From assembly GCF_900117425.1 (NCBI RefSeq), contig NZ_FPEH01000022.1:19052-83051 (forward strand): 64,000 nucleotides of DNA, in the 5' to 3' direction. Both the position numbers and the translations under genes were made by a program. Numbering within the stretch: the stretch's first letter is position 1; each line of letters starts with the position of its first letter. Below, one piece after another: positions 34,907 through 44,148 of the stretch. A model generated the notes under the pieces. It saw nothing but the letters and a program-made list of their open reading frames with translations. It had not been told where the DNA came from and did not search any database. This stretch comes from Novosphingobium sp. NDB2Meth1. Lineage in GTDB: Bacteria > Pseudomonadota > Alphaproteobacteria > Sphingomonadales > Sphingomonadaceae.

Positions 34907-35680
34907 ATGGACGATCCTGCACTCAAGCCAGCAATGCTCGCCCGCCTGGTCTATCTCGACCGGTGCCTCACATGGCGCGGGCAGGTGAACCGGAAGGACC
35001 TGATCGAGCGTTTCGGGATTTCGTCTCCGCAGGCGGCAATCGATCTGAGGGAATATCTCGAGCGGGTTGCAGAGCCGAAGCCTCGTTATGACACGGTCCG
35101 AAAGTGTTATGTTGCCAACCCCCACCATCGCGGCCTGCCTTTTATGGAGGATGCAGGCTCGCCGGATGAGTTTGTCGGCCATCCCACATCGAGCGGCCTT
35201 TCTATTCTTCCATCACCGGCCCGGCAGTGCCCCCCATTTGTGATGCGTCGCCTATGGCAGGCGGTCGAGCAGCGGCAGAAGATCGAGATCGGCTATGTGT
35301 CAATGTCGAGTGGGCTGCGTCAGAACCAATGGATCGCACCGGCGCATTTTGCCTCCGACGGCGAGCGCCTGCACGTTCGGGCGTGGAGTTTCCACCACCG
35401 CGAATGGCGCGATTATGTTCCGGTTCGGGTCCATCCCGATAGCACCTTCGATGTGGCACCGGTCGGCGAAGACGTTCCGCGCGATGCTGACTGGGAAGAG
35501 TTCGTTGAAGTCCGGCTTCGGCCGCTGAGCAGCCTTACAGAAGAGCAGCAGGCCGCTGTCCGGTTGGAATATGGGTTCACGCAGGAAGTTCTGAGCTTCG
35601 AGGTCCGCAAGTCGCTCGAATTCTATGTCGAGCGACGCTGGGGGCTAAAACAGGCGGGTGCGCGATTGGAGCGCTGTTAG
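34907..35680 (+). CDS. WYL-domain regulator, CapW/BrxR type
   Basis: A 257-residue protein with three parts: an N-terminal winged helix (ARLVYLDRCLTWRGQVNRKD and ERFGISSPQAAIDLREYL), a WYL domain (QRQKIEIGYVSMSSGLRQ, RLHVRAWSFHHREWRDYVPVR) and a C-terminal WCX-like region. This order and length match CapW and BrxR, repressors that govern defence operons and may sense nucleic acids or ligands through the WYL domain. It faces sbcD across the palindrome and probably represses it. ATG at 34907; no other start is competitive. Confidence 0.85.
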   Translation: MDDPALKPAMLARLVYLDRCLTWRGQVNRKDLIERFGISSPQAAIDLREYLERVAEPKPRYDTVRKCYVANPHHRGLPFMEDAGSPDEFVGHPTSSGLSILPSPARQCPPFVMRRLWQAVEQRQKIEIGYVSMSSGLRQNQWIAPAHFASDGERLHVRAWSFHHREWRDYVPVRVHPDSTFDVAPVGEDVPRDADWEEFVEVRLRPLSSLTEEQQAAVRLEYGFTQEVLSFEVRKSLEFYVERRWGLKQAGARLERC

Positions 35681-35721
35681 CCATCCCGGGCGAGGGGAGT
35701 CTGCTGCCACAAGGAAAGGAA

Positions 35722-37194
35722 ATGGCCATGGTTGGAAACACGACCGTCGATCCGCTGGCATGGGCATCGGCGGTGACAAAGCCCGAGATTGACGCTGTCA
35801 GGAACCCGCGAACTGGGCATGTGCTCAATGTCCGCCGGTTGATCCGGGCATTCCGGTATGAGCGCGCAATTCTGCTACGCCAAAGACTTAAGGCGCTCGT
35901 CAAACGTGAGGAAGCACGCTTCGTCTGCGCGACGTGCGGTGTTCCGGTCTATTTGGCTTGCAGCACGACCAAGCGGTTCTTCTTTCGGCATCGCCATGAA
36001 AATGGCTCGTGTCCGGCTGTCACGCGGACGGATCTGAGCGAAGCCGATATCAGGGCCATGAAGTACCGCGGCGCCCAGGAGAGCAGCGCGCACAAGCGGG
36101 TCAAGGAACTTCTTCTGCGGAGCCTCTCGGCCGATCCACGGTTCAAGGATGTGGCCTCAGAAAGGACCTGGAGAGCGAGCGAAGGTCTCTGCGGCCTCCG
36201 CCGACCTGACGTTTCGGCGCGGACAGACACCCACAGACTGGCCTTTGAGGTGCAGCTGAGCACAACCTTCATGGACGTCGTGCTGAGCCGGAAGGAGTTC
36301 TATCGTGCCGAAGGGGCTGCGCTCGTCTGGGTATTGCCGTACTTCCATCCGAGCTATCGTCGCATGACCGTTGACGACATCCTCTTCGGGAACAACTCCA
36401 ATATCTTCGTTGTCGATGAAACCACGGCAGCAGCGTCCGAGGCGGCAGGGGCCTTCATCATGACATGCTGGTACCGCAAACCGTTCCTTCAGGGCGATGA
36501 CATCGTCGATGAGTGGGTTGAGCGAATGGTCCGGTGGGATGAGGTCATGGTTGATGTGAACAGCCAGACCATCATCGTCTTCGACTATGCCCAGGAGGTA
36601 GCAAGGCTCCGCGAAGAACTCAGAGCAGCCCACTTGGAAAGGATCGCAGCTATCGAGGCCGCCGCAAGGCAGGCCCTAGAAGACCGGGAGAACGAGCTGA
36701 GCGAGCAAGTGCTTCGGTTCGTTCTCAATGCCACACGCGATGACGATGACATGCCTCGAAATCAGGAATGGGCTCTCCTCAATGACCGCCTTCGTTCCAT
36801 GGGATACGGTCTGGACGGGGAATACCCGGACTTGCTTACGGCTACGCGCATCGTCCATCTCATCGAGAGCGCAAGGGCGGGAAGGCCGGTTGGCTTCGGC
36901 TACAAGAGCTTCGCTGAGCTAGGCCATCATCTCATCCACCAGCATCCCGAGCTGCTTCTCGCTTTCGGCCACATGCTACGCAGGTTTGGAACAAAAGAGG
37001 CGCTGTATCGCGACGATCGAACAGGAAAGCTGAAGGCAAAGCTTGAGCCTGTGCGGGCCGACCTACTCCATGACCCGAAATACAGGATGGCAGAGGATGA
37101 GGAGCGTTTGTGCGCGTTTCTTTCCATGGGAGCATCTCGAAAGGCACGACCCGGCAACGACAATCGCGACCAGCAAGGACGCGAGGCGGCATAA
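35722..37194 (+). CDS. CoiA-like nuclease with zinc ribbon
   Basis: A 490-residue protein. Residues 66-100 have a zinc-ribbon-like pattern FVCATCGVPVYLAC...FRHRHENGSCP, and residues 120-180 show SAHKRVKELLL and RRPDVSARTDT followed by AFEVQLS, the CoiA/PD-(D/E)xK core with Asp163 and Glu176-x-Gln178. Charged helices follow (VARLREELRAAHLERIAAIE). CoiA proteins serve DNA uptake in Gram-positive bacteria; related nucleases occur in defence islands of Proteobacteria. The DUF6035 name may apply, but I am not sure. It follows the WYL gene by 41 bp on the same strand, so the two may be co-transcribed. Confidence 0.72.
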   Translation: MAMVGNTTVDPLAWASAVTKPEIDAVRNPRTGHVLNVRRLIRAFRYERAILLRQRLKALVKREEARFVCATCGVPVYLACSTTKRFFFRHRHENGSCPAVTRTDLSEADIRAMKYRGAQESSAHKRVKELLLRSLSADPRFKDVASERTWRASEGLCGLRRPDVSARTDTHRLAFEVQLSTTFMDVVLSRKEFYRAEGAALVWVLPYFHPSYRRMTVDDILFGNNSNIFVVDETTAAASEAAGAFIMTCWYRKPFLQGDDIVDEWVERMVRWDEVMVDVNSQTIIVFDYAQEVARLREELRAAHLERIAAIEAAARQALEDRENELSEQVLRFVLNATRDDDDMPRNQEWALLNDRLRSMGYGLDGEYPDLLTATRIVHLIESARAGRPVGFGYKSFAELGHHLIHQHPELLLAFGHMLRRFGTKEALYRDDRTGKLKAKLEPVRADLLHDPKYRMAEDEERLCAFLSMGASRKARPGNDNRDQQGREAA

Positions 37195-37224
37195 GCTGAC
37201 CACTGCCAGCACAGGACACGACTA

Positions 37225-37608
37225 ATGGGATTTCTTGCGCTCGTCTCAGCTGCAACCTTTGTCTGCACGCCCGTTGCCGTCTGGGATGGAGATGGCCCGA
37301 TCTGGTGCAAGGAGGGGCCGAAGATCCGGATCGCCGGCATCGCAGCCCGCGAAATGGATGGGACCTGCTCGCGAGGGCACCCATGCCCGTCGTCTTCTGC
37401 AGTGGCGGCCAGAGATGCCTTGGTTCGTTTGCTAGGTGGACCGAAGGGCCAGCGCGACACCGGTCACATCATCGTGCGAGCGCCAGCGATGCGATGTACA
37501 GCGGACGGGCAGAGCTATGGCCGTGTCGTTGCCAGTTGCAGGCTTTCAGATGGTCGAGACCTCGCTCAAGCTATGCTGGCCACCAAGACGGTTTTGCGTT
37601 GGCGTTGA
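37225..37608 (+). CDS. SNase-like (thermonuclease family) secreted protein
   Basis: A 127-residue protein with a short hydrophobic N-terminus, then TPVAVWDGDGPIWCKEGPKI and RIAGIAAREMDG, the staphylococcal-nuclease beta-barrel pattern (usual: V.DGDT.... G..VRL.GIDAPE). GRVVASC and DLAQAMLA match the later part. Catalytic Arg residues of SNase are only partly recognisable, and the Thr after DGD is replaced by Gly, so activity is doubtful. Export is possible through the first 15 residues. It starts 30 bp after the CoiA-like gene. Confidence 0.7.
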   Translation: MGFLALVSAATFVCTPVAVWDGDGPIWCKEGPKIRIAGIAAREMDGTCSRGHPCPSSSAVAARDALVRLLGGPKGQRDTGHIIVRAPAMRCTADGQSYGRVVASCRLSDGRDLAQAMLATKTVLRWR

Positions 37609-37708
37609 GGCTGCATGCTCGTCATGCTTTTTGCGGAAGGCCGCTGACCTGTTTCATCAATCGATTTCGTGGTTTATGCAGTCCTGAATTGGAGGAATCC
37701 TGTAAACC

Positions 37709-40700
37709 GTGCAGATAATCGACAACATCAACGTTCTGCTCGGGGACGCGCTCAAGAAAGACATCAAGCGCGGCCAGCGGCTCCGCATTGCCGCATCAAG
37801 CTTCTCCATTTTCGCGTTCGAGGCTCTGCGCAAGGAGCTTCAGCAGATCGAAGAGCTGCAATTTCTGTTCACCGAGCAGACGTTCACTGCCGAGCGTGCG
37901 ACAGACGGAAAGACGCGTGAGCGCCGCGAGTTCTTCATCCCGAAATCCAAAAGGGTTGCCGGTCTCTCCGGGACGGAGTTCGAGATTCAGCTCCGCAACC
38001 GGCTGACCCAGCGTGCGATCGCGCGTGAGTGCGCTGAGTGGATTCGGAAGAAGGCGCGCTTCAAGTCCAATGCGTCCTCGGCCCCAATGCAGCAGTTCCT
38101 TGCGGTTGACGGTGCGCCGGCCAGCGTCGCCTACATGCCGCTGTCTGGCTTCACGGCAGTCGACTTGGGCTATGCTCAGGGCAACGCTGTGTCGAATTTC
38201 GTGAACCGCTTCGACGAGGCGATGCACACCCAGAGCTACATCCAGCTCTTCGACACCATCTGGTCCGACCCGTCGCGCGTGGAAGACGTCACCGAGGCGA
38301 TCTGCGACCACATCGCCTCGGTCTATCGGGAGAATTCCCCCGAACGCGTCTATTTCATCATGCTCTACAATATCTTCCATGCATTTCTGGAGGATATCGA
38401 CGAGGACGTGCTGCCCAATGACCGGACGGGCTATCAGGAGAGCCTCGTCTGGCAGAAGCTGTTCAACTACCAGCGTGATGCGGCAACCGGGATCATCAAC
38501 AAGCTCGAGACCTTCAACGGCTGCATCCTGGCGGACAGCGTCGGTTTGGGGAAGACCTTCACCGCCCTGGCGGTGATCAAGTACTACGAGCTGCGCAATC
38601 GCTCGGTTCTCGTGCTGTGTCCGAAGAAGCTGACCGATAACTGGCTGAACTATAACACCAACCTGAAAACCAATCCGTTCGCCCGGGATCGGTTCAATTA
38701 TGACGTCCTGTGCCACACGGACTTGTCTCGCACCTCGGGCTCATCGAACGGCATTCCGCTCAACCGGGTGAACTGGGGCAACTACGATCTGGTGGTGATC
38801 GACGAGTCCCACAATTTCCGGAACAACGATGCGTTCAAGGAGAAAGAGACCCGTTACCAGAAACTCATGAACCAGGTCATCCGGGCCGGCGTGAAGACGA
38901 AAGTGCTGATGCTGTCCGCGACACCCGTGAACAACCGGTTCAATGATCTGCGCAACCAGCTGGCCCTGGCCTATGAGGGTCACTCAGACACGCTGTCGGA
39001 GAAGCTGAATACCACCGCCAGCGTCGAGGAGATCTTCCGCCGGGCACAGGCTGCCTTCAATCGCTGGTCCAAACTGCCGCCCGAGCAAAGGACCGCGGAG
39101 ACGATCCTGACAGAACTCGATTTCGATTTCTTCGAGCTGCTCGACAGCGTGACGATCGCCCGGTCACGCAAGCATATCACGACCTTCTACGACATGACCG
39201 ACATCGGCCATTTCCCGCAGCGCCTGAAGCCATTGTCTTTCCGGCCGCCGCTGACCGATGTGCCTGGCGCCATGGACCTCAACGAGATTGTTGCGCAGCT
39301 GACGCTGCTCAAGCTCTCGGTCTATGCGCCAACCAGCTACATCCTGCCGAGCCGCCTTGCCAAGTATGAGGCGCTCTACGACACGGATGTGTCGAGCGGT
39401 GGTGGGAAGCTGCGGCAAGCTGACCGCGACAAGAGCCTGCAGGCCCTGATGACGGTCAACCTGCTGAAGCGCCTTGAAAGCTCAATCCATGCATTCCGGC
39501 TGACCTTGGGCTCATTGGCGGACAACATCCGCAAGACGCTGGAGGTGGTTGAGGACTACCGCTCAGGCCGCAGCGCCAGTTCTATCGTCGACTATGCTGA
39601 CGACATCGAAACACTCGAGGCTGAAGACGATGAGTTGGAGGGTTTCGGGGCCTACCGTGTCGGCGGCAAGGTCCGGATCGATCTTGCGGACATGGACGTG
39701 CCCGGCTTCGCACATGATCTTGAAGCAGATCTCGCCCTGATCGATGCCCTTCTGGGTGAGATGACCCGCATCACGCCTGACCATGACAAGAAGCTTCAGC
39801 ATCTGAAGAGCCTGATCGGCGAGAAGCTGGACCGGCCGATCAACCCAGGCAACCGCAAGGTGATCATCTTCACCGCCTTCGCTGACACGGCGCACTACCT
39901 CTATGACCAGATCGCCGCGGAGATGTTGGCGCAGCACCGCCTTCACACCGGGCGCGTGACAGGGTCGGACGCCCCAAAATCCACGCTCGGCAAGGGATAT
40001 GACTTCCAGACGCTGCTCACCCTTTTCTCGCCGCGCTCAAAGGAGAAGGCGGCCATCATGCCCGATGAGCCGGGTGAGATCGACATTCTGATCGCCACCG
40101 ACTGCATCTCGGAAGGCCAGAACCTGCAGGACTGCGACTTCCTTGTGAACTACGACATTCACTGGAACCCCGTCCGGATCATCCAGCGGTTCGGGCGGAT
40201 CGACCGCATTGGCTCGCCCAATGCGCAGATCCAGCTGGCGAATTACTGGCCGGACATCACCCTCGACGATTACATCAAGCTCAAGGAGCGCGTCGAAAAC
40301 CGCATGATCATCGCCGACGTCACCGCGACCGGCGATGACAATGTGCTGACCGCCAAGGCCAGCGACACGGCCTATCGCCGCGAACAGCTGCGCCGGCTGC
40401 AGGAAGAGGTCATCGAGCTCGAGGATGTCCGCACCGGCATTTCGATCACGGACCTGGGGCTGAACGATTTCCGCATGGACCTGCTCAACTACGTGAAAGA
40501 GCATGGGGATCTCGCATCGACACCCAAAGGGCTTCATGCGGTGGTCCCGGCTGAACCAGCCAAGGGCCTGGAGCCGGGCATTATCTTTGCTTTGAAGGCC
40601 GTGGGCGGAGATGCTTCGGCAAACCGACAGAACCGCCTGCATCCCTACTATCTGATCTACATGGGCAATGATGGGAGCGTCGTCGCCGATCAGACCCAGG

Positions 40701-40996
40701 TGAAGCGCTTGCTCGATCTGGTGCGGACTGCGGCCAAAGGCGTGACAGCCCCGGTTCCGCCAGCATTCCGGCCCTTCAATGCCCGAACGGCCGACGGACA
40801 GGACATGAGCGGGCCCTCCCAGCTTCTCAACGCCGCTATCCGCGCCATGATTGACGCCAAGGAGGAGCGGGATCTCGACAGCCTTTTCTCGGCCGGTGCC
40901 ACCACTGCGCTCTCCCACACCATCCGCGGTCTTGAGGACTTTGAACTGATCGCCTTCGTCGTTGTGGAGCAGGCAGAGGCCGGAGCTGCATCGTGA
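37709..40996 (+). CDS. PLD-SNF2 helicase of expanded type III set
   Basis: A 1095-residue protein. The N-terminal 60 residues resemble a phospholipase-D-like/HKD domain (GDALKKDIKRGQRLRIAASS, then FAFEALRKELQQIEELQFL). The SNF2 core has Walker A DSVGLGKTFTAL (about residue 276), DESHNFRN (near 363), LSATPVNN, and in the second lobe ATDCISEGQNLQDCD and QRFGRIDRIGS (near 800-835). It should be a DNA translocase. GTG start at 37709 after GGAGGA (12 bases, long spacing). Its stop overlaps the DUF4391 start by four bases, and the four genes appear to be one operon. Confidence 0.9.
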   Translation: MQIIDNINVLLGDALKKDIKRGQRLRIAASSFSIFAFEALRKELQQIEELQFLFTEQTFTAERATDGKTRERREFFIPKSKRVAGLSGTEFEIQLRNRLTQRAIARECAEWIRKKARFKSNASSAPMQQFLAVDGAPASVAYMPLSGFTAVDLGYAQGNAVSNFVNRFDEAMHTQSYIQLFDTIWSDPSRVEDVTEAICDHIASVYRENSPERVYFIMLYNIFHAFLEDIDEDVLPNDRTGYQESLVWQKLFNYQRDAATGIINKLETFNGCILADSVGLGKTFTALAVIKYYELRNRSVLVLCPKKLTDNWLNYNTNLKTNPFARDRFNYDVLCHTDLSRTSGSSNGIPLNRVNWGNYDLVVIDESHNFRNNDAFKEKETRYQKLMNQVIRAGVKTKVLMLSATPVNNRFNDLRNQLALAYEGHSDTLSEKLNTTASVEEIFRRAQAAFNRWSKLPPEQRTAETILTELDFDFFELLDSVTIARSRKHITTFYDMTDIGHFPQRLKPLSFRPPLTDVPGAMDLNEIVAQLTLLKLSVYAPTSYILPSRLAKYEALYDTDVSSGGGKLRQADRDKSLQALMTVNLLKRLESSIHAFRLTLGSLADNIRKTLEVVEDYRSGRSASSIVDYADDIETLEAEDDELEGFGAYRVGGKVRIDLADMDVPGFAHDLEADLALIDALLGEMTRITPDHDKKLQHLKSLIGEKLDRPINPGNRKVIIFTAFADTAHYLYDQIAAEMLAQHRLHTGRVTGSDAPKSTLGKGYDFQTLLTLFSPRSKEKAAIMPDEPGEIDILIATDCISEGQNLQDCDFLVNYDIHWNPVRIIQRFGRIDRIGSPNAQIQLANYWPDITLDDYIKLKERVENRMIIADVTATGDDNVLTAKASDTAYRREQLRRLQEEVIELEDVRTGISITDLGLNDFRMDLLNYVKEHGDLASTPKGLHAVVPAEPAKGLEPGIIFALKAVGGDASANRQNRLHPYYLIYMGNDGSVVADQTQVKRLLDLVRTAAKGVTAPVPPAFRPFNARTADGQDMSGPSQLLNAAIRAMIDAKEERDLDSLFSAGATTALSHTIRGLEDFELIAFVVVEQAEAGAAS

Positions 40997-41652
40997 CCCT
41001 CTATGCGTGGCCGCCGCGTACGGCATTTGGCCGCGCGATCCCGAAAAGCCGGATATACGGCGCCGCGCAGGTCCCGCGCGCGATGCAGGCCAAATTCGTC
41101 GATCAGGTCGAGCGCATGGAGTGGACCCACGTGCTTCGTGCGGATCGGTTGAACCTACGACCTTCGGCAGACGTCGAGGAAATAGCGGTCATCGCGATCG
41201 ACCTGCATACGCCCGACGTCGAACCGGCAGTTCTGGTGGCGATCGAGAAGGCCATTCCGCGGCCTCTGATCCTCGAACTCAACCATGCCGGGCGCACTCG
41301 GATGGCAATGGCGTGGAAGCGCCCAAGCCAGGCGGAGGCGGGCAAGTGGGTTACCGCAACGCACGCCTTCACGGCTTGGGAAGCGGGGGACGCACCGCGT
41401 CAGGCTCTGCCCACCGCGCTGGACATGGGCACGCTCTATGCACGGCTGCTCGAGCCTCTGCTACCGCCTAAGCGAAGCGACGACGAGCCGATTGCAGCGC
41501 GTGTCGCCCGGGCTGAAGAGGCCGCACAGATTGAGCGTGAGATCACGCGCCTTGAAAATGCTCTGGCGAGGGAAAAGCAGTTCAACCGGAAGGTTGAGGT
41601 GAATGCGGCGCTTCGGGCGGCGAAAGCAAAGCTCGGGGAACTAAGGGGCTGA
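40993..41652 (+). CDS. DUF4391 protein of type III set
   Basis: A 219-residue protein recognised as DUF4391: ILELNHAGRTRMAMAWKRPS, VTATHAFTAWE and the C-terminal helical EEAAQIEREITRLENALARE, followed by REKQFNRKVEVNAALR. The family occurs with SNF2 helicases and type III Mod/Res, with unknown function; the helical tail may bind Mod or the helicase. GTG at 40993 overlaps the helicase stop (GTGA). It precedes mod by about 158 bp. Confidence 0.82.
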   Translation: MTLYAWPPRTAFGRAIPKSRIYGAAQVPRAMQAKFVDQVERMEWTHVLRADRLNLRPSADVEEIAVIAIDLHTPDVEPAVLVAIEKAIPRPLILELNHAGRTRMAMAWKRPSQAEAGKWVTATHAFTAWEAGDAPRQALPTALDMGTLYARLLEPLLPPKRSDDEPIAARVARAEEAAQIEREITRLENALAREKQFNRKVEVNAALRAAKAKLGELRG

Positions 41653-41810
41653 TTGTATTGAATGGACGGTGGACGCTGGCGTAGCCGCTACGGGGGTATC
41701 GGCATCCACCCTTTGGGCGGGATGCTCCCATGGCTGCCCCATCCAAATTTGCCGATCAAGTGCCGCTGACTGTTCGACAAAAGCTGTCGTGGCCGCTAGG
41801 AATTTGGGCC

Positions 41811-43907
41811 ATGGACAAGATGAAAATGCACAGCCCGGACCTGTCTCAGGACAACATTGCCAAGATCCGCGCCCTTTTCCCTGATTGCGTGACAGAGGCC
41901 GCCGACGAGCAGGGCAATATCCGGCTCGCCGTGGATTTCGATCAGCTGCGCCAGACGCTTTCGGATCATATCGTCGAGGGCCCGCAGGAGCGCTATCGGC
42001 TTGACTGGCCCGGCAAGCGCGAAGCACTCCTCACCGCCAATGCTCCGATCGCCAAGACCCTCCGCCCCTGCCGCGAGGAGAGCGTGGACTTTGACACCAC
42101 CCAGAACCTCTTCATCGAAGGCGACAACCTCGATGCGCTGAAGCTCCTTCAGGAAAGCTATCTTGGCAAGGTAAAGCTGATCTACATCGATCCACCCTAT
42201 AACACCGGCAAAGACTTCATTTATCGAGATAAGTTTTCGTCTTTGAAGGCCCAGTACGAGAATCTTACTGAGCAGCGCGACGCCGACGGCGGTCTGCTGG
42301 TAGCTAATCCTGAAACCAAGGGGCGGTACCATTCCGACTGGCTCACTATGATCTACTCTCGCCTGAAGGTTGCGAGAAACCTGCTAGCAGAGGACGGTCT
42401 GATCTTCATCAGTATCGACGATGTGGAACAGGCTGCCCTGAAGCAGCTCTGCGCAGAAATATTCGGTGAGAAGAACTTTATTGCCCAGCTGACTTGGGAA
42501 AAGGGCCGAAAGAACGACGCGAAATTCTTTTCACTCGGCCATGAGTACATGCTTGTGTATGCACGCAATCAGCTAGTGCTGCGTGAGCGAGGCGAAATTT
42601 GGCGCGAAGAAAAGCCTGGCGCTAAAGAAATTTGGGATGAATTTTTACGCCTGCGCGGCATCCATGGTGACAATTTTAGTCTAATGGAAAATGAATTAAG
42701 CGCGTGGTTTGCAGAATTGCCTAAATCTCACCCCTCTAAAAAATGGTCGCGATACAAACGCATAGACAAAAATGGGCCTTGGCGAGATGATAACATATCG
42801 TGGCCAGGAGGAGATGGTCCACGGTACGATGTCATCCACCCGGTTACCAAACAACCTTGTGCCGTCCCGGAGCGGGGATGGATCTATTCGTCCCACGAGA
42901 CCATGATGGAGAAGATTAAAAGTGGAATTGTCGAGTTCCGTGCAGACCATACTGATCCTCCTCAGCGCAAGACCCACATTCGACCGATCCCGGAGGAATT
43001 GGATGACGACTCTGATTTCTTAGAGGAAGTAGACGATGATCAGGGTGATACCGAACTGGCGACCCAAGTAAGGCCCTCTGTGATTTACAAACAGTCTCAA
43101 GTCGCTGTGAAATACCTTCGAAATTTGATGGGTGGAAAGGTCTTTAATAACCCCAAGGATCATGAAGAACTGGCAAAACTCATTGCCTACGTTACCCCTC
43201 GCAATCCTGATGCGATTATTATGGATTTCTTCGCGGGTTCTGGGAGTACAGCTGAAGCAGTCTTAACGGCAAATGCGACCGCAGGCACAAATTATAAATT
43301 TGTGGTCGTGCAGTTGCCCGAAGACCTTGATCAGGCCGCTGCAGCAACGACGGGCGCAGCCAAGAAAACGGTGCAAAACGCCATCAAATTACTGGTTAAG
43401 TTGGGTAGGCAGCATCTGCTCTCCGAAGTCACGAAAGAGCGCATTCGCCGCGCGGGCATGGAGGTCTTGAAGGGGAATGTCAGTGAGGGCTGGAACCGAG
43501 ACGTCGGCTTTCGCGTGCTGAAGATCGACAGCTCTAACATGAGCGACGTTTACTACCGTCCCGATGAGGTGAGCCAAGATGAGCTCTTCGGGCAAGTCGA
43601 CAGCGTAAAGCCTGATCGCACCGGCGAGGATCTGCTGTTCCAGGTGCTGATCGACTGGGGTGTGGAGCTGACCCTGCCGATCAACCGCGAAGCCCTGCAT
43701 GGCAAGACCGTTTACTCGGTAGATGGCAATGCGCTGATCGCCTGTTTCGACACCGGCGTCACTGATGAGTTGGTGAAGGAGATCGCCGCCCGCGCACCAC
43801 TGCGCGCCGTGTTCCGCGACACCAGCTTTGCCCGCGATGCCGATCGCATCAACGCCGAGCAGCTCTTCCGCCAGCTCTCGCCGGGCACCGAACTGAAGGC
43901 CATCTGA
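41811..43907 (+). CDS. mod: Type III restriction-modification Mod methyltransferase
   Basis: A 698-residue adenine-N6 (or C5/N4) methyltransferase of beta class: motif IV DPPYNTG, preceded by LIYIDP, and later motif I DFFAGSGSTAEAV; FIEGDNLDALKLLQESYLG is the Mod hallmark. The middle (nt 42,480-43,200, residues 225-465) is the target-recognition region and is distinctly richer in A+T than the rest, which suggests replacement by recombination. ATG at 41811 (MDKMKMHSPDL) matches Mod starts; longer frames begin at 41730. Neighbours: DUF4391 upstream, a mini-frame and then Res downstream. It would methylate one strand to protect host DNA. Confidence 0.93.
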   Translation: MDKMKMHSPDLSQDNIAKIRALFPDCVTEAADEQGNIRLAVDFDQLRQTLSDHIVEGPQERYRLDWPGKREALLTANAPIAKTLRPCREESVDFDTTQNLFIEGDNLDALKLLQESYLGKVKLIYIDPPYNTGKDFIYRDKFSSLKAQYENLTEQRDADGGLLVANPETKGRYHSDWLTMIYSRLKVARNLLAEDGLIFISIDDVEQAALKQLCAEIFGEKNFIAQLTWEKGRKNDAKFFSLGHEYMLVYARNQLVLRERGEIWREEKPGAKEIWDEFLRLRGIHGDNFSLMENELSAWFAELPKSHPSKKWSRYKRIDKNGPWRDDNISWPGGDGPRYDVIHPVTKQPCAVPERGWIYSSHETMMEKIKSGIVEFRADHTDPPQRKTHIRPIPEELDDDSDFLEEVDDDQGDTELATQVRPSVIYKQSQVAVKYLRNLMGGKVFNNPKDHEELAKLIAYVTPRNPDAIIMDFFAGSGSTAEAVLTANATAGTNYKFVVVQLPEDLDQAAAATTGAAKKTVQNAIKLLVKLGRQHLLSEVTKERIRRAGMEVLKGNVSEGWNRDVGFRVLKIDSSNMSDVYYRPDEVSQDELFGQVDSVKPDRTGEDLLFQVLIDWGVELTLPINREALHGKTVYSVDGNALIACFDTGVTDELVKEIAARAPLRAVFRDTSFARDADRINAEQLFRQLSPGTELKAI

Positions 43908-43910
43908 GCG

Positions 43911-44027
43911 ATGGATCAAGCTTCGCTCACATCACTGCTCACCAAGCTGCGGCGCCAGGGGGTGATCGTGAACAAGGGTCCGCGGGCGGCGCCGCAATGG
44001 ATGCTTGCAGAAAGAGATGCGCGATGA
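43911..44027 (+). CDS. 38-aa frame between mod and res
   Basis: The ATG comes three bases after the mod stop, and 38 residues follow (MDQASLTSLLTKLRRQG, VIVNKGPRAAPQWMLAERD). It looks like the helix-wing part of a winged helix, either a tiny regulator or a remnant. No ribosome site is obvious, but coupling with mod is possible. It may be noise. Confidence 0.3.
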   Translation: MDQASLTSLLTKLRRQGVIVNKGPRAAPQWMLAERDAR

Positions 44028-44134
44028 TTGCGGCCTCTTGCAGAAAGGTCGGGCGGATAAGTCCAAGGGATTCCGTCGTTTCCCTCTTTCTGCACAGCGG
44101 AAAATTCTCTTTCCAAAGTTATGAATGCAGAAAG
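44005..44134 (+). repeat. TGCAGAAAG repeats and a 9-bp stem before res
   Basis: TGCAGAAAG occurs directly at 44006-44014, 44039-44047 and 44126-44134, and inverted as CTTTCTGCA at 44086-44094. The second and inverted copies can pair as a 9-bp stem with a 38-base loop. This spacer between mod and res is AT-richer than its flanks. It could lower or time Res expression relative to Mod, which hosts need; this is inference. Confidence 0.45.
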
Positions 44135-44148
44135 GGCCTGCGTCGGCC

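Noticed and set aside
35722..37194. Competence gene reading of the CoiA-like protein
   Set aside because: No other competence genes nearby and the neighbours are restriction-like; nuclease of defence type is more likely.
37709..40996. DISARM drmD reading of the SNF2 helicase
   Set aside because: No drmA, drmB (DUF1998) or drmC genes are adjacent; DUF4391, Mod and Res define a different set.
41730..41810. Extended Mod start at 41730
   Set aside because: The extra 27 residues have no Mod similarity; MDKMKMHSPDL at 41811 is the usual family start.
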